From: an uncultured Clostridia bacterium
GTDB taxonomy: Bacteria > Bacillota > Clostridia > Oscillospirales > CAG-272
Length of the DNA stretch: 33,985 nucleotides
Direction: 5' to 3'
Assembly (NCBI GenBank): GCA_937893945.1
Contig: CALCTA010000101.1
Coordinates: 1-33,985 of the forward strand
Below, one piece after another: positions 22,096-29,929 of the stretch. Under the pieces are notes generated by a model. It had not been told where the DNA came from, ran no database searches, and saw only the letters and a list, made by a program, of their open reading frames with translations. The position numbers were made by a program, and so were the translations under genes. The first letter of the stretch is position 1, and each line of letters begins with the position of its first letter.

Positions 22096-23493
22096 ATGGC
22101 ACAGGTAAAAATAACAGAAACAGTTCTCCGCGACTCGCATCAGTCGCTTGTCGCTACGAGAATGACAACAGAGGAGATGCTGCCCATTCTCGCAGCTCTC
22201 GATAAAGTAGGCTACCACTCTCTTGAGGCTTGGGGTGGCGCGACATTTGACTCCTGTCTTCGTTTTCTTAACGAGGATCCCTGGGAGCGACTCCGCAAGA
22301 TCCGCGCAGAAGTCAAGAACACAAAGCTTCAGATGCTCTTCAGAGGACAGAACATCCTCGGATACCGTCATTACTCTGACGACGTAGTTGAATACTTCGT
22401 ACAGAAGTCTATCGCTAACGGTATCGATATTCTCAGAATTTTCGATGCTCTCAACGACGCGCGTAACCTCGAGACTGCTATCAAGGCAACTCAGAAGGAG
22501 GGCGGACACGTTCAGGCTGCTATCAGCTACACCACGGGTCCCGTTTATACTCTTGAGTATTTTACCGATTATGCAAAGCGCCTTGAGAATATGGGTGCAA
22601 ACTCGATCTGTATCAAGGATATGGCAGGTCTTCTCAAGCCCTACGATGCGTACGAGCTCGTAAAGGCACTCAAGGAGACTGTAAAGCTTCCTATTCAGGT
22701 ACACACCCACTACACCTCGGGTCTTGCTTCTATGACGCTTCTTAAGTCTATCGAGGCAGGCGCTGATATAGTTGACACCGCGATCTCCCCCATGGCTATG
22801 GGTACTTCTCAGCCGCCTACGGAGGCGCTCGTTGCAACTCTCAGCGGTACCAAGCACGATACCGGCATCAGCCTCGAGCAGCTCGACGAGATCACTAAGT
22901 ATTTCGCTCCCATCCGTGAGAGATATCTTGCAAGCGGTCTGCTTGACCCCAAGATGCTTAAGGTTGACGTAAACGCGCTTATCTATCAGGTTCCCGGCGG
23001 AATGCTCTCCAACCTCGTTTCTCAGCTTAAGCAGGCAGGCAAGTCTGATAAGCTTACCGAGGTTCTTGAGGAAGTTCCGAGAGTAAGAGCAGACGCGGGT
23101 TATCCGCCTCTCGTTACTCCTTCCTCTCAGATCGTTGGTACTCAGGCAGTATTCAACGTTATCGGCGGCGAGAGATACAAGATGGTAACCAAGGAGTTCA
23201 AGGGACTCGTTGAAGGTCAGTACGGTAAAACTCCCGTTGATATCGACCCTGCCTTCGTAAAGAAGATCATTGGCGATACTCCGAGAATAGACTGCCGTCC
23301 CGCAGATAAGCTCTCTCCCGAGCTTGACGCTCTCCGCGAGAAGATCAAGCCTTATATGGAGCAGGAGGAGGACGTTCTCTCCTACGCTCTCTTCGAGCAG
23401 GTTGCACTCAAGTTCTTTGAGTACAGAAAAGCAAAGAAGTACGGACTTGATGCCGACAACGCTGACGCATCTCTCGGTATTCACAACGCGTAA
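22096..23493 (+). CDS. oadA: Oxaloacetate decarboxylase alpha-type carboxyltransferase (5S/OadA, without biotin domain)
   Basis: A TIM-barrel carboxyltransferase that moves the carboxyl group of oxaloacetate to biotin, giving pyruvate. The 465 residues begin ITETVLRDSHQSL (metal ligand Asp13), contain LQMLFRGQNILGY, the carbamylated-lysine motif KDMAG (Lys174) and HTHYTSG (His203, His205 as metal ligands), and continue into the helical PYC/OadA domain (about 300-460). Classical OadA is about 590 residues because a biotin domain is fused at the C-terminus; here that domain is missing and the separate carrier at 20310 supplies it, as in transcarboxylase 5S. Last gene of the operon. Confidence 0.95.
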   Translation: MAQVKITETVLRDSHQSLVATRMTTEEMLPILAALDKVGYHSLEAWGGATFDSCLRFLNEDPWERLRKIRAEVKNTKLQMLFRGQNILGYRHYSDDVVEYFVQKSIANGIDILRIFDALNDARNLETAIKATQKEGGHVQAAISYTTGPVYTLEYFTDYAKRLENMGANSICIKDMAGLLKPYDAYELVKALKETVKLPIQVHTHYTSGLASMTLLKSIEAGADIVDTAISPMAMGTSQPPTEALVATLSGTKHDTGISLEQLDEITKYFAPIRERYLASGLLDPKMLKVDVNALIYQVPGGMLSNLVSQLKQAGKSDKLTEVLEEVPRVRADAGYPPLVTPSSQIVGTQAVFNVIGGERYKMVTKEFKGLVEGQYGKTPVDIDPAFVKKIIGDTPRIDCRPADKLSPELDALREKIKPYMEQEEDVLSYALFEQVALKFFEYRKAKKYGLDADNADASLGIHNA

Positions 23494-23500
23494 TTGAATC

Positions 23501-23532
23501 AAAGCAGCACTGGATTATCAGTGCTGCTTTTT
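23501..23532 (+). terminator. Intrinsic terminator of the decarboxylase operon
   Basis: A 12-bp stem (23501-23512 with 23519-23530, arm AAAGCAGCACTG), 6-nt loop, then T residues. It starts 8 bases after the oadA stop. Confidence 0.93.
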
Positions 23533-23563
23533 GCTTGATATGGGAATATTTGCGCTAAAGCTC

Positions 23564-23592
23564 TTTACAAATTTTCGTTATCATGGTATAAT
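23564..23592 (+). promoter_or_regulatory. Sigma-A promoter of the CHAP protein gene
   Basis: TTTACA at 23564-23569, 17-base spacer, TATAAT at 23587-23592 with extended -10 TG at 23584-23585. Confidence 0.8.
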
Positions 23593-23658
23593 TATCTTGT
23601 TGTGGAAGCGGTATCCCTATGAGCCGCAACGACAAATAACTTTTTTGGAACGGTTAAT

Positions 23659-25326
23659 ATGAAAAAATGCGCTTTGAGAGGGCTTTCTCTTTTGCTTGTG
23701 GCAATTATGGCGATCTCTTGCTTGAGCCTTACCACCTTTGCCGCAGAGGACGAGACGGCTACTATCACCTACGTAAAGGGTGCGAATTACGCATCCGAAT
23801 CTTACATAGCAGGGAAGTATTACAAAAATCTTATCTCGCTTCCGCTCACGGGAGATAACGTTACAGACCTTCTGGCAGTAGCACTCTCTCAGATAGGATA
23901 CATGGAGAGCGACATGCTCGAGGATATCAGCGGTACGCTCGGTGGCGGTAATAATTTCACCGAGTACAACTGGAATATGGGCGATTTCGGCTCCGGATAC
24001 GGTACGGGCAACTACGATTGGTGCGCTTCCTTTGTTTCCTTCTGCCTGCTTCAGTCGCGCTCTACCGAGCAGAATAAGCTTAGCGATTGGTGCCGCAATC
24101 ACATGGGCGATGCTGATTATATCTGGCGTGAGGTTGGCTGTCCTAAGTGGGCACAGAATCTTACCGAGACGGGATTTTATCAGAAATCTGCCGCAAAAGG
24201 CGGTACGTATCAGCCTAAGAGTGGCGACCTTATATTCTTCCGTTGGTCTCCCGATAAGGCGATCGGACACATCGGCATAGTACTGTATTCCGACAGCGAA
24301 CGCGTATATACTGTAGAGGGCAACACAAGTGGCGGCTCTACTATGGTATCTAACGGCGGCGGTGTGCATTTCAAGAATTACGAGCTTGATTATTCCTGTA
24401 TTGACGGTTACGGAACTCCTCCCTATAAGGCAAACGAGGAAGTAACCAAGATAGATTACAGCGGTGCGAACGCAACCACGGGACTTTACGTCGCTACGAC
24501 AGGCAAGTATCTCTATGCGGAGACTTCTCTTGAAAGCGAGTATCAGCTTATTCCCTCGGGTACGCTCTTTGAGGTAACTGAGGTGGTTGAAAGCGGTCTT
24601 GGCGGCATGCTTAAGGCTGTCTGTAAGATAGACGGAGAGATGGTTGAAGGCTACGTGGTCAACAACGATACCGACCGAGTAATACAGCTTACTACCACAG
24701 TTCCTCCCGAAGTGCCGATATCCTTCTTGCCCTTTGATAAGGCTGAAGGCTTTGTTGGTGGCGCTATTACGGGATATCTCAATAGCGGAGAAGAGCACGA
24801 CGGTGAGAATATGAAGGTCGAAGAGGGCGGCTGTGTGTCGCTCTGTGGCTGGTTTGGATATGAGAACAGAATAATTGCCGGTGGATATTATCTTGACGGC
24901 AACAGAGAGAATATAAGGTGGGTCTCCGACGCTATTCTTGAGGATGAGCCGAGCGAAGAGCAGATGAGCGGCGGAGAGAACACCGTGCTTTGCGAGATAG
25001 ACGCGGAGCTGCTTGATCTCGCTAAAGGAAAGCATCAGATAACCTTCCTTCTTAAGCTTGATAACGGTGTTATCACCATAGTTAAGACCATGGATTTTAC
25101 CGTGGTAAGAAAGACCCAGCCTCCTGTAGAAAAGCCTACGGAAGAGCCTACTGAGAAGCCTACCGAGACCGACAGCGAGCCTTTAGCAAGCGAGTCGGAT
25201 ACCGAGACAGAGACCGATGCTCAAAAGCAGGGCGGTTGCTCGTCAAGCGTGGGCGCAACTGTAATAATAGTTGCGGTATGCGCGTCGGCTTGCTGCACGC
25301 TCGCAGTCAGAAAAAGAGAAGAATAA
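23659..25326 (+). CDS. Secreted, C-terminally anchored CHAP-domain protein
   Basis: Predicted surface protein of 555 residues. Residues 1-28 are a signal peptide (basic start, hydrophobic core LSLLLVAIMAIS, cleavage near TFAA). A CHAP (NlpC/P60-like) hydrolase domain spans about 65-255, with the nucleophile in DWCASFVS (Cys122), His204 in IGHIGIVLY and Glu220/Asn222 in VEGNT; such domains cut peptidoglycan peptides or amide links. Residues 270-490 hold one or two beta-rich domains I do not recognise. A Thr/Glu/Pro-rich stalk (about 493-528) leads to a Cys-Ser-Ser motif, a hydrophobic segment and RKREE. This is a tripartite tail but there is no LPXTG. The binding site before the ATG is weak. 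It is a monocistronic gene between two terminators; roles in wall remodelling or adhesion are inference. Confidence 0.85.
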   Translation: MKKCALRGLSLLLVAIMAISCLSLTTFAAEDETATITYVKGANYASESYIAGKYYKNLISLPLTGDNVTDLLAVALSQIGYMESDMLEDISGTLGGGNNFTEYNWNMGDFGSGYGTGNYDWCASFVSFCLLQSRSTEQNKLSDWCRNHMGDADYIWREVGCPKWAQNLTETGFYQKSAAKGGTYQPKSGDLIFFRWSPDKAIGHIGIVLYSDSERVYTVEGNTSGGSTMVSNGGGVHFKNYELDYSCIDGYGTPPYKANEEVTKIDYSGANATTGLYVATTGKYLYAETSLESEYQLIPSGTLFEVTEVVESGLGGMLKAVCKIDGEMVEGYVVNNDTDRVIQLTTTVPPEVPISFLPFDKAEGFVGGAITGYLNSGEEHDGENMKVEEGGCVSLCGWFGYENRIIAGGYYLDGNRENIRWVSDAILEDEPSEEQMSGGENTVLCEIDAELLDLAKGKHQITFLLKLDNGVITIVKTMDFTVVRKTQPPVEKPTEEPTEKPTETDSEPLASESDTETETDAQKQGGCSSSVGATVIIVAVCASACCTLAVRKREE

Positions 25327-25334
25327 TTAAATAA

Positions 25335-25368
25335 AAAAAGAAGCACTTCATCTGAAGTGCTTCTTTTT
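25335..25368. terminator. Bidirectional terminator between the CHAP gene and the minus-strand operon
   Basis: A 16-bp perfect stem (25335-25350 with 25353-25368) flanked by A and T runs, so it can stop transcription on both strands. It is shared by two convergent units. Confidence 0.93.
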
Positions 25369-25371
25369 CGT

Positions 25372-25476
25372 TTATTTTATAAGGAAAGAGATGAGAGTTG
25401 CAACTGCGCCTGATACCATCAGACCTGCGAGTACCCAGCAGAGAGCTCTTACCCAAACTTTTGTTTTTTTATTCAT
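25372..25476 (-). CDS. 34-residue single-span membrane peptide
   Basis: A small ORF starting at the ATG (25476-25474) with AAAGGAAA about 9 bases upstream and stopping 3 bases before the terminator stem. The product begins MNKKTKVWVRALCW and continues as a hydrophobic helix (VLAGLMVSGAVATLISFLIK). It resembles the very short DUF4044-type membrane peptides of Firmicutes in length and design (basic start, one span), but I cannot confirm this. It is the last gene of the minus-strand operon, 30 bases after the topoisomerase-like gene. Function unknown. Confidence 0.7.
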   Translation of the reverse strand: MNKKTKVWVRALCWVLAGLMVSGAVATLISFLIK

Positions 25477-25506
25477 GGTAGTGTTTCCTTTCGTCGTAGT
25501 TTGTAC

Positions 25507-27747
25507 TTATTCGGTATCTATCTTCAGCTGGAGAGCTGAGAGGTCGCTGTCGGGGATGGTAACACCCGATGCGGGTATCTTCAGCTTCTTATATCCCTTC
25601 GTGTATGCTTCGGGGATATTGCTCGTGGCGTATCGAAGCTTGTTGCCCTTCTTCATTGTCATAAGCGTTACGCCGCCTGAGGTGCGGGTGGTCTTTATCG
25701 GAATAAGCGAGGTCTTGAGCGTTATCGCGCGCTCTGCATCACTCACGAGAAGTATCTCATAAGGCTCTTTTTCTATCTCGTAGAATACGGCGCAGATGGG
25801 AGAGGCGGATGAGAAAGCGTTGATAAGCTTCTTTCTGTTTCCCTTTGTCTCATAGCAGCTTGCGGGAACTCGCACACCCTTGCCGTTTTCAAAGATATAA
25901 ACGAAATGCTCGTTGTCGGGATAGCTCTTCTGAACTCGCATAAATACGGGGCGCTCGCCCTCATCCATAGAGAGCTTAGCGGGCAGGAAGTCGCCCATCG
26001 CGGACGCCTTGCAGCAATCAAAATCCGCAACCTTTGCTCTGTATATCTGTTGCTTATTGGTAACAAATACGAGATCAGCAAGGTTGTCGGTGTCTGCTGT
26101 GAAGGTCAGGAAGTCGCCGTCCTTGAACTTCTGCTCGTCGTTGCCGCGAAGCGACTGAAGCGTGATCTTCTTAAAGTAACCCTCGCTCGTCATATACAGA
26201 CGAACGTTGTAGTTCTCAACCTCATCGTCCTCGCTGTAGATGACAACGTCATCCATATGGATTATCTGCGAGCGGCGAGGCTGACCGTACTTCTTCTTGA
26301 TCTCGGTGAGCTGAGAGGAGATAAGAGCCTTCTGCTTGAGCTCGTCGGCGAGGATATCCTCGATCTTGGCTATCTCTGCCTGAAGTCCCTCTATCTCGTT
26401 TATACGGTTGATGATGTACTGCTTATTGAGGTTACGGAGCTTGATCTCGGCGATATATTCTGCCTGTATCTCGTCAATTCCGAAGCCTGACATAAGGTTG
26501 GGGATAACGTCCTCTTCCTTTTCGGTGTGCCTTATTATGCGGATAGCCTTGTCAATGTCAAGGAGTATCTTCCCAAGGCCGAGAAGCAGGTGGAGCTTGT
26601 CCTTTTTCTTCTTAAGATCAAACTCAAGCTCTCTCTTAAGACAGCCAAGGCGGAATTTTATCCACTCCTTGATTATCTCAACTACGCCCATCTGTCTTGG
26701 ATTAGAGCCAATAAGCACGTTGAAGTTACACTTGAAGCTATCCTCAAGAGGTGTCATCTTGAAGAGCTTGAGCATCAGCTTGTCTGGATCAACACCTCTG
26801 CGGAGATCAAGCGTAAGCTTAAATCCGCTGAGGTCTATCTCGTCGCGGAAGTCAACAACTTCCTTGAGCTTGCCCTCTTTTACGAGGTCTGATATCTTGT
26901 TGAGTATCGCCTCGATATTGGTGGAGTAGGGGATCTGAATGATATCTATGCAGTTCTGAGCCTTGTCGTAATTATAGCGCGAGCGTATCTTTACAGATCC
27001 CGAGCCTGTCTCGTATATCTGTTTCATATCCTCTCGGTTGTAGAGTATCGCTCCGCCGCCCGGGAAGTCGGGCGCTTTGATTATGTCCATTATCCTGTCG
27101 GTAGAGACGTTGGGGTTCTTGAGTACGGCGATAGTACCGTCGCAGACCTCGGCAAGATTGAAGGAACAAATGTCAGACGCCATACCAACCGCAATTCCCT
27201 TATTGGGCGTTACGAGGATGTTGGGGAAGGTGGTGGGGAGAAGCACGGGCTCCTGCATAGTGTTGTCGTAGTTGGGGATAAAGTCAACCGCGTTCTTGTC
27301 TATGCCCTTGAAAAGCTCAGCGCAAAATCCGTCGAGCTTTACCTCGGTGTAACGGGATGCCGCAAAGCGCATGTTGGAGGAATACTGCTTACCAAAGCTT
27401 CCCTTGGAGTCAACGAAGGGGTGAAGAAGCGACTCGTTGCCTCGTGTCAGACGAACCATAGTCTCATATATAGCCATATCTCCGTGAGGATTGAGCTTCA
27501 TCGTCTGTCCTACCACGTTCGCACTCTTGGTACGGTTGCCCGTAAGCAAGCCCATCTTATACATAGTGTATAAAAGCTTGCGGTGAGAGGGCTTCAGACC
27601 GTCTATCTCGGGGATAGCACGGGCAACTATAACGCTCATTACGTAGGGCATATAGTTTTTCTCAATGGTATCGGTGATGAGCTGCTCCTGTGCCGGAGCG
27701 TAGATTATTTCGCTTTTTTCCTTGGATTTGGATGTTTTCTTTGCCAT
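25507..27747 (-). CDS. Type IIA topoisomerase subunit A (GyrA/ParC-like)
   Basis: DNA-cleaving subunit of a gyrase or topoisomerase IV-like enzyme, 746 residues. The winged-helix/tower part has RAIPEIDGLKPSHRKLLYTMY, the catalytic tyrosine in AASRYTEV (Tyr133), and a coiled coil near 370-490 (LKRELEFDLKKKKDKL); the C-terminal beta-pinwheel (about 515-740) has no clear gyrase GyrA-box. The quinolone-binding segment reads PHGDMAIYETMV, with Met91 at the position of E. coli GyrA Ser83 and Glu95 at Asp87, which predicts altered quinolone sensitivity. The active-site region KGSFGKQYSSNMRFAASRYTE differs from standard GyrA (GSIDGDxAAAMRYTE). It fits the third, ParC-like family found in some Clostridia beside normal gyrase. 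No ParE/GyrB-like gene is adjacent. Confidence 0.92.
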   Translation of the reverse strand: MAKKTSKSKEKSEIIYAPAQEQLITDTIEKNYMPYVMSVIVARAIPEIDGLKPSHRKLLYTMYKMGLLTGNRTKSANVVGQTMKLNPHGDMAIYETMVRLTRGNESLLHPFVDSKGSFGKQYSSNMRFAASRYTEVKLDGFCAELFKGIDKNAVDFIPNYDNTMQEPVLLPTTFPNILVTPNKGIAVGMASDICSFNLAEVCDGTIAVLKNPNVSTDRIMDIIKAPDFPGGGAILYNREDMKQIYETGSGSVKIRSRYNYDKAQNCIDIIQIPYSTNIEAILNKISDLVKEGKLKEVVDFRDEIDLSGFKLTLDLRRGVDPDKLMLKLFKMTPLEDSFKCNFNVLIGSNPRQMGVVEIIKEWIKFRLGCLKRELEFDLKKKKDKLHLLLGLGKILLDIDKAIRIIRHTEKEEDVIPNLMSGFGIDEIQAEYIAEIKLRNLNKQYIINRINEIEGLQAEIAKIEDILADELKQKALISSQLTEIKKKYGQPRRSQIIHMDDVVIYSEDDEVENYNVRLYMTSEGYFKKITLQSLRGNDEQKFKDGDFLTFTADTDNLADLVFVTNKQQIYRAKVADFDCCKASAMGDFLPAKLSMDEGERPVFMRVQKSYPDNEHFVYIFENGKGVRVPASCYETKGNRKKLINAFSSASPICAVFYEIEKEPYEILLVSDAERAITLKTSLIPIKTTRTSGGVTLMTMKKGNKLRYATSNIPEAYTKGYKKLKIPASGVTIPDSDLSALQLKIDTE

Positions 27748-27782
27748 TTTGGCACCGTCCTTATCTTTAGAGTTGTTTTTTG

Positions 27783-28823
27783 TTAGTCGTTTATCTTTTT
27801 TACCGTATGCGCGGCGGCTCTGATCAATCTGTTATATAGCGCAAGTCCTAAGCCTTCCTGCACTGGCAGATGGGCGTAGATGATATCGCAATCGAATGTA
27901 TCTGCCTCTCGGAGTGCGCCAAACAGCCTTTGCGCCTGAGCCTTGAGGTCGTCCTTAGCGCCTATGTCGATTATATTCTTATTTTTAAGGAGCTCCTTTT
28001 CCTCGCTATAGCAAAGCACGGCGCAGTTCTCGTTTTTCTGAGCGCAAGCAAGAAATCTTGCTACTGCTTCTCGGCTTCCGTCAAGAAGCACGAGGGGCGC
28101 TGTGGGAGCGTAATGTCTGTATTTCATTCCCGGGGAGAGCGGACGCTCGTTTTCACTAAGCGCTTCGGTAACCGCGCTTGATATCTCGACCTCGTCGCAC
28201 ACGCAACGAAGCGCGTCAGCCGTAATAGCGCCCGGACGGAGCAGGATAGCCTTTTCTCCGACTATTTTAACTATCGTGGATTCAAGTCCTATCTCGCAGT
28301 CTCCGCCGTCGATAATAGCGTCTATTCTGCCTTGAATATCCTTGACGACGTGCTCGGCACATGTGGGGGAAGGAGAGCCTGAAATGTTTGCCGAGGGAGC
28401 GGCAATGGCAACGCCCGATGCGGCGATGAGCGCCCTTGCTATCGGGTGTGATGGGCAACGTACTGCCACAGAGTCAAGTCCGCCTGTTACCTCATCGGGA
28501 ACTATTTCTTTCTTAGGCATTATCACCGTAAGCGGACCCGGCATAAAGGCTTTCGCAAGCCTTTCGTAAAGAGGGGAGACCTCTGCATAGATACTCGCGT
28601 CGGCGGGTGTTGCGATATGGATTATCAACGGATTATCCGACGGTCTGCCCTTGGCGGCATATATTTTCTTTGCCGCCCTCTTATCGGTAGCATCTGCGCC
28701 AAGGCCGTAAACCGTTTCGGTGGGGAAGGCGACAAGTCCGCCTGCCTTTATTATCTTCGATGCGGAAAGTATGGATTCCTCGTCGATGCTATCGGGATAT
28801 ATCTTAAAGATATCGGTTTTCAT
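27783..28823 (-). CDS. tsaC: L-threonylcarbamoyladenylate synthase (Sua5/YwlC type)
   Basis: Makes threonylcarbamoyl-AMP from threonine, bicarbonate and ATP, the first step of the tRNA t6A37 modification. The 346-residue length includes the YrdC domain (about 1-205: AFPTETVYGLGADATD, IYAAKGRPSDNPLIIH, FMPGPLTVI, APSANISGSPSPT) and the C-terminal Sua5 domain (about 235-346), joined by the linker SPGMKYRHYAP. It therefore belongs to the long Sua5 form (TsaC2), as in Bacillus YwlC. The start overlaps the prfA stop by 4 bp (ATGA), so translation is coupled. The topoisomerase-like gene follows 35 bases later on the same strand. Confidence 0.95.
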   Translation of the reverse strand: MKTDIFKIYPDSIDEESILSASKIIKAGGLVAFPTETVYGLGADATDKRAAKKIYAAKGRPSDNPLIIHIATPADASIYAEVSPLYERLAKAFMPGPLTVIMPKKEIVPDEVTGGLDSVAVRCPSHPIARALIAASGVAIAAPSANISGSPSPTCAEHVVKDIQGRIDAIIDGGDCEIGLESTIVKIVGEKAILLRPGAITADALRCVCDEVEISSAVTEALSENERPLSPGMKYRHYAPTAPLVLLDGSREAVARFLACAQKNENCAVLCYSEEKELLKNKNIIDIGAKDDLKAQAQRLFGALREADTFDCDIIYAHLPVQEGLGLALYNRLIRAAAHTVKKIND

Positions 28824-29902
28824 ATTCCTGAAGTACCTTCTGAGTTTTTCAGCTTTTGCGCCGTGTCGGCGGTTATAAGAGCGTCCATCATACCGCCGAT
28901 GTTTCCGTTAAGGAAGCTCTCAAGCGAATACAGAGTAAGACCTATGCGATGGTCGGTAATGCGCCCCTGAGGATAATTATAGGTGCGTATGCGCTCGCTT
29001 CGGTCTCCCGTTCCGACCTGGCTCTTACGATCGGACGCTATTTTTTCGTTTTGCTCGGTAACCTTCATATCGTAAAGCTTGGTTTTGAGCATTTTGAGTG
29101 CCTTGTCGCGATTCTTGAATTGGCTTCGCTCCTCCTGACACTCTATAACTATTCCCGTGGGCTTGTGGGTAAGTCTGACGGCAGATTCGGTCTTGTTGAT
29201 GTGCTGACCGCCCGCACCGCTTGACTTGCAGGACTCCATAATTATATCGGCGGGATTTATCTCCACCTCAACGTCCTCTGCCTCGGGAAGCACCGCGACA
29301 GTCGCGGTAGAGGTCTGTATTCGTCCCTGAGACTCTGTCTCGGGTACTCTCTGAACGCGGTGAACGCCGCTTTCAAACTTAAATCTTGAATAAGCGCCGT
29401 CGCCCTCTATCATAAATGTAACCTCTTTGAAGCCGCCAAGCTCGGTCTCGTTGGCGTTCATCAACGAGACCTTAAAGCCTGCGGACTCGGCGTACATAGT
29501 GTACATTCGGTAGAGAACTCCAGCAAAGAGTGCGGCTTCCTCGCCGCCCGCTCCGCTTCGTATCTCGACCATAACGTTCTTGTCATCGTTAGGGTCTCGG
29601 GGCAGAAGAAGTATCTTAAGCTCCTCAAGGAGAGCGTCGAGCTTTGGTCTTATTTCCTTGTATTCCGCACTTACAAGCTCTCGCATCTCGGGATCAAGAG
29701 AATCCTCGAGCATAGAGCGAAGGTCCTCGCCCTCATCAGAGACCGACTTGTATTCGCGGTATTTTTCAATTATGGGAGTCAGCGCTTTATATTCCTTCAT
29801 AAGCGCGGTGAAGCGCTCCTGATCGGAGAAAACGTCGGGAGAAGCAAGCTCCTCCTCAATAGCGCAATAGCGGACCTCGGCGTCCCTCAGCTTTTCTAAC
29901 AT
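28820..29902 (-). CDS. prfA: Peptide chain release factor 1
   Basis: RF1 recognises UAA and UAG and triggers peptide release. The 360 residues show the release-factor core: the PxT-type recognition motif at Pro187-Glu188-Thr189 in RVPETESQGR (RF1 type; RF2 would have SPF), and the GGQ loop at 231-233 in SGAGGQHINKTESAVRLTH. The length is normal for RF1. Many Firmicutes have prmC (the GGQ methyltransferase) next to prfA; here tsaC follows directly and prmC must be elsewhere or absent. The gene lies 27 bases after the M18 peptidase stop in the same operon. Confidence 0.97.
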   Translation of the reverse strand: MLEKLRDAEVRYCAIEEELASPDVFSDQERFTALMKEYKALTPIIEKYREYKSVSDEGEDLRSMLEDSLDPEMRELVSAEYKEIRPKLDALLEELKILLLPRDPNDDKNVMVEIRSGAGGEEAALFAGVLYRMYTMYAESAGFKVSLMNANETELGGFKEVTFMIEGDGAYSRFKFESGVHRVQRVPETESQGRIQTSTATVAVLPEAEDVEVEINPADIIMESCKSSGAGGQHINKTESAVRLTHKPTGIVIECQEERSQFKNRDKALKMLKTKLYDMKVTEQNEKIASDRKSQVGTGDRSERIRTYNYPQGRITDHRIGLTLYSLESFLNGNIGGMMDALITADTAQKLKNSEGTSGI

Positions 29903-29929
29903 ATTACCCTCGCCTCAAGAGAAAGATGA

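Noticed and set aside
22030..23502. Long minus-strand ORF (490 codons) opposite oadA
   Set aside because: oadA is unmistakable on the plus strand; the antisense frame is open because of strong codon bias and its product resembles no protein family.
23617..25035. Minus-strand ORF of 472 codons opposite the CHAP gene
   Set aside because: The plus-strand product has a signal peptide, a catalytic triad and a tail; the antisense product has none.
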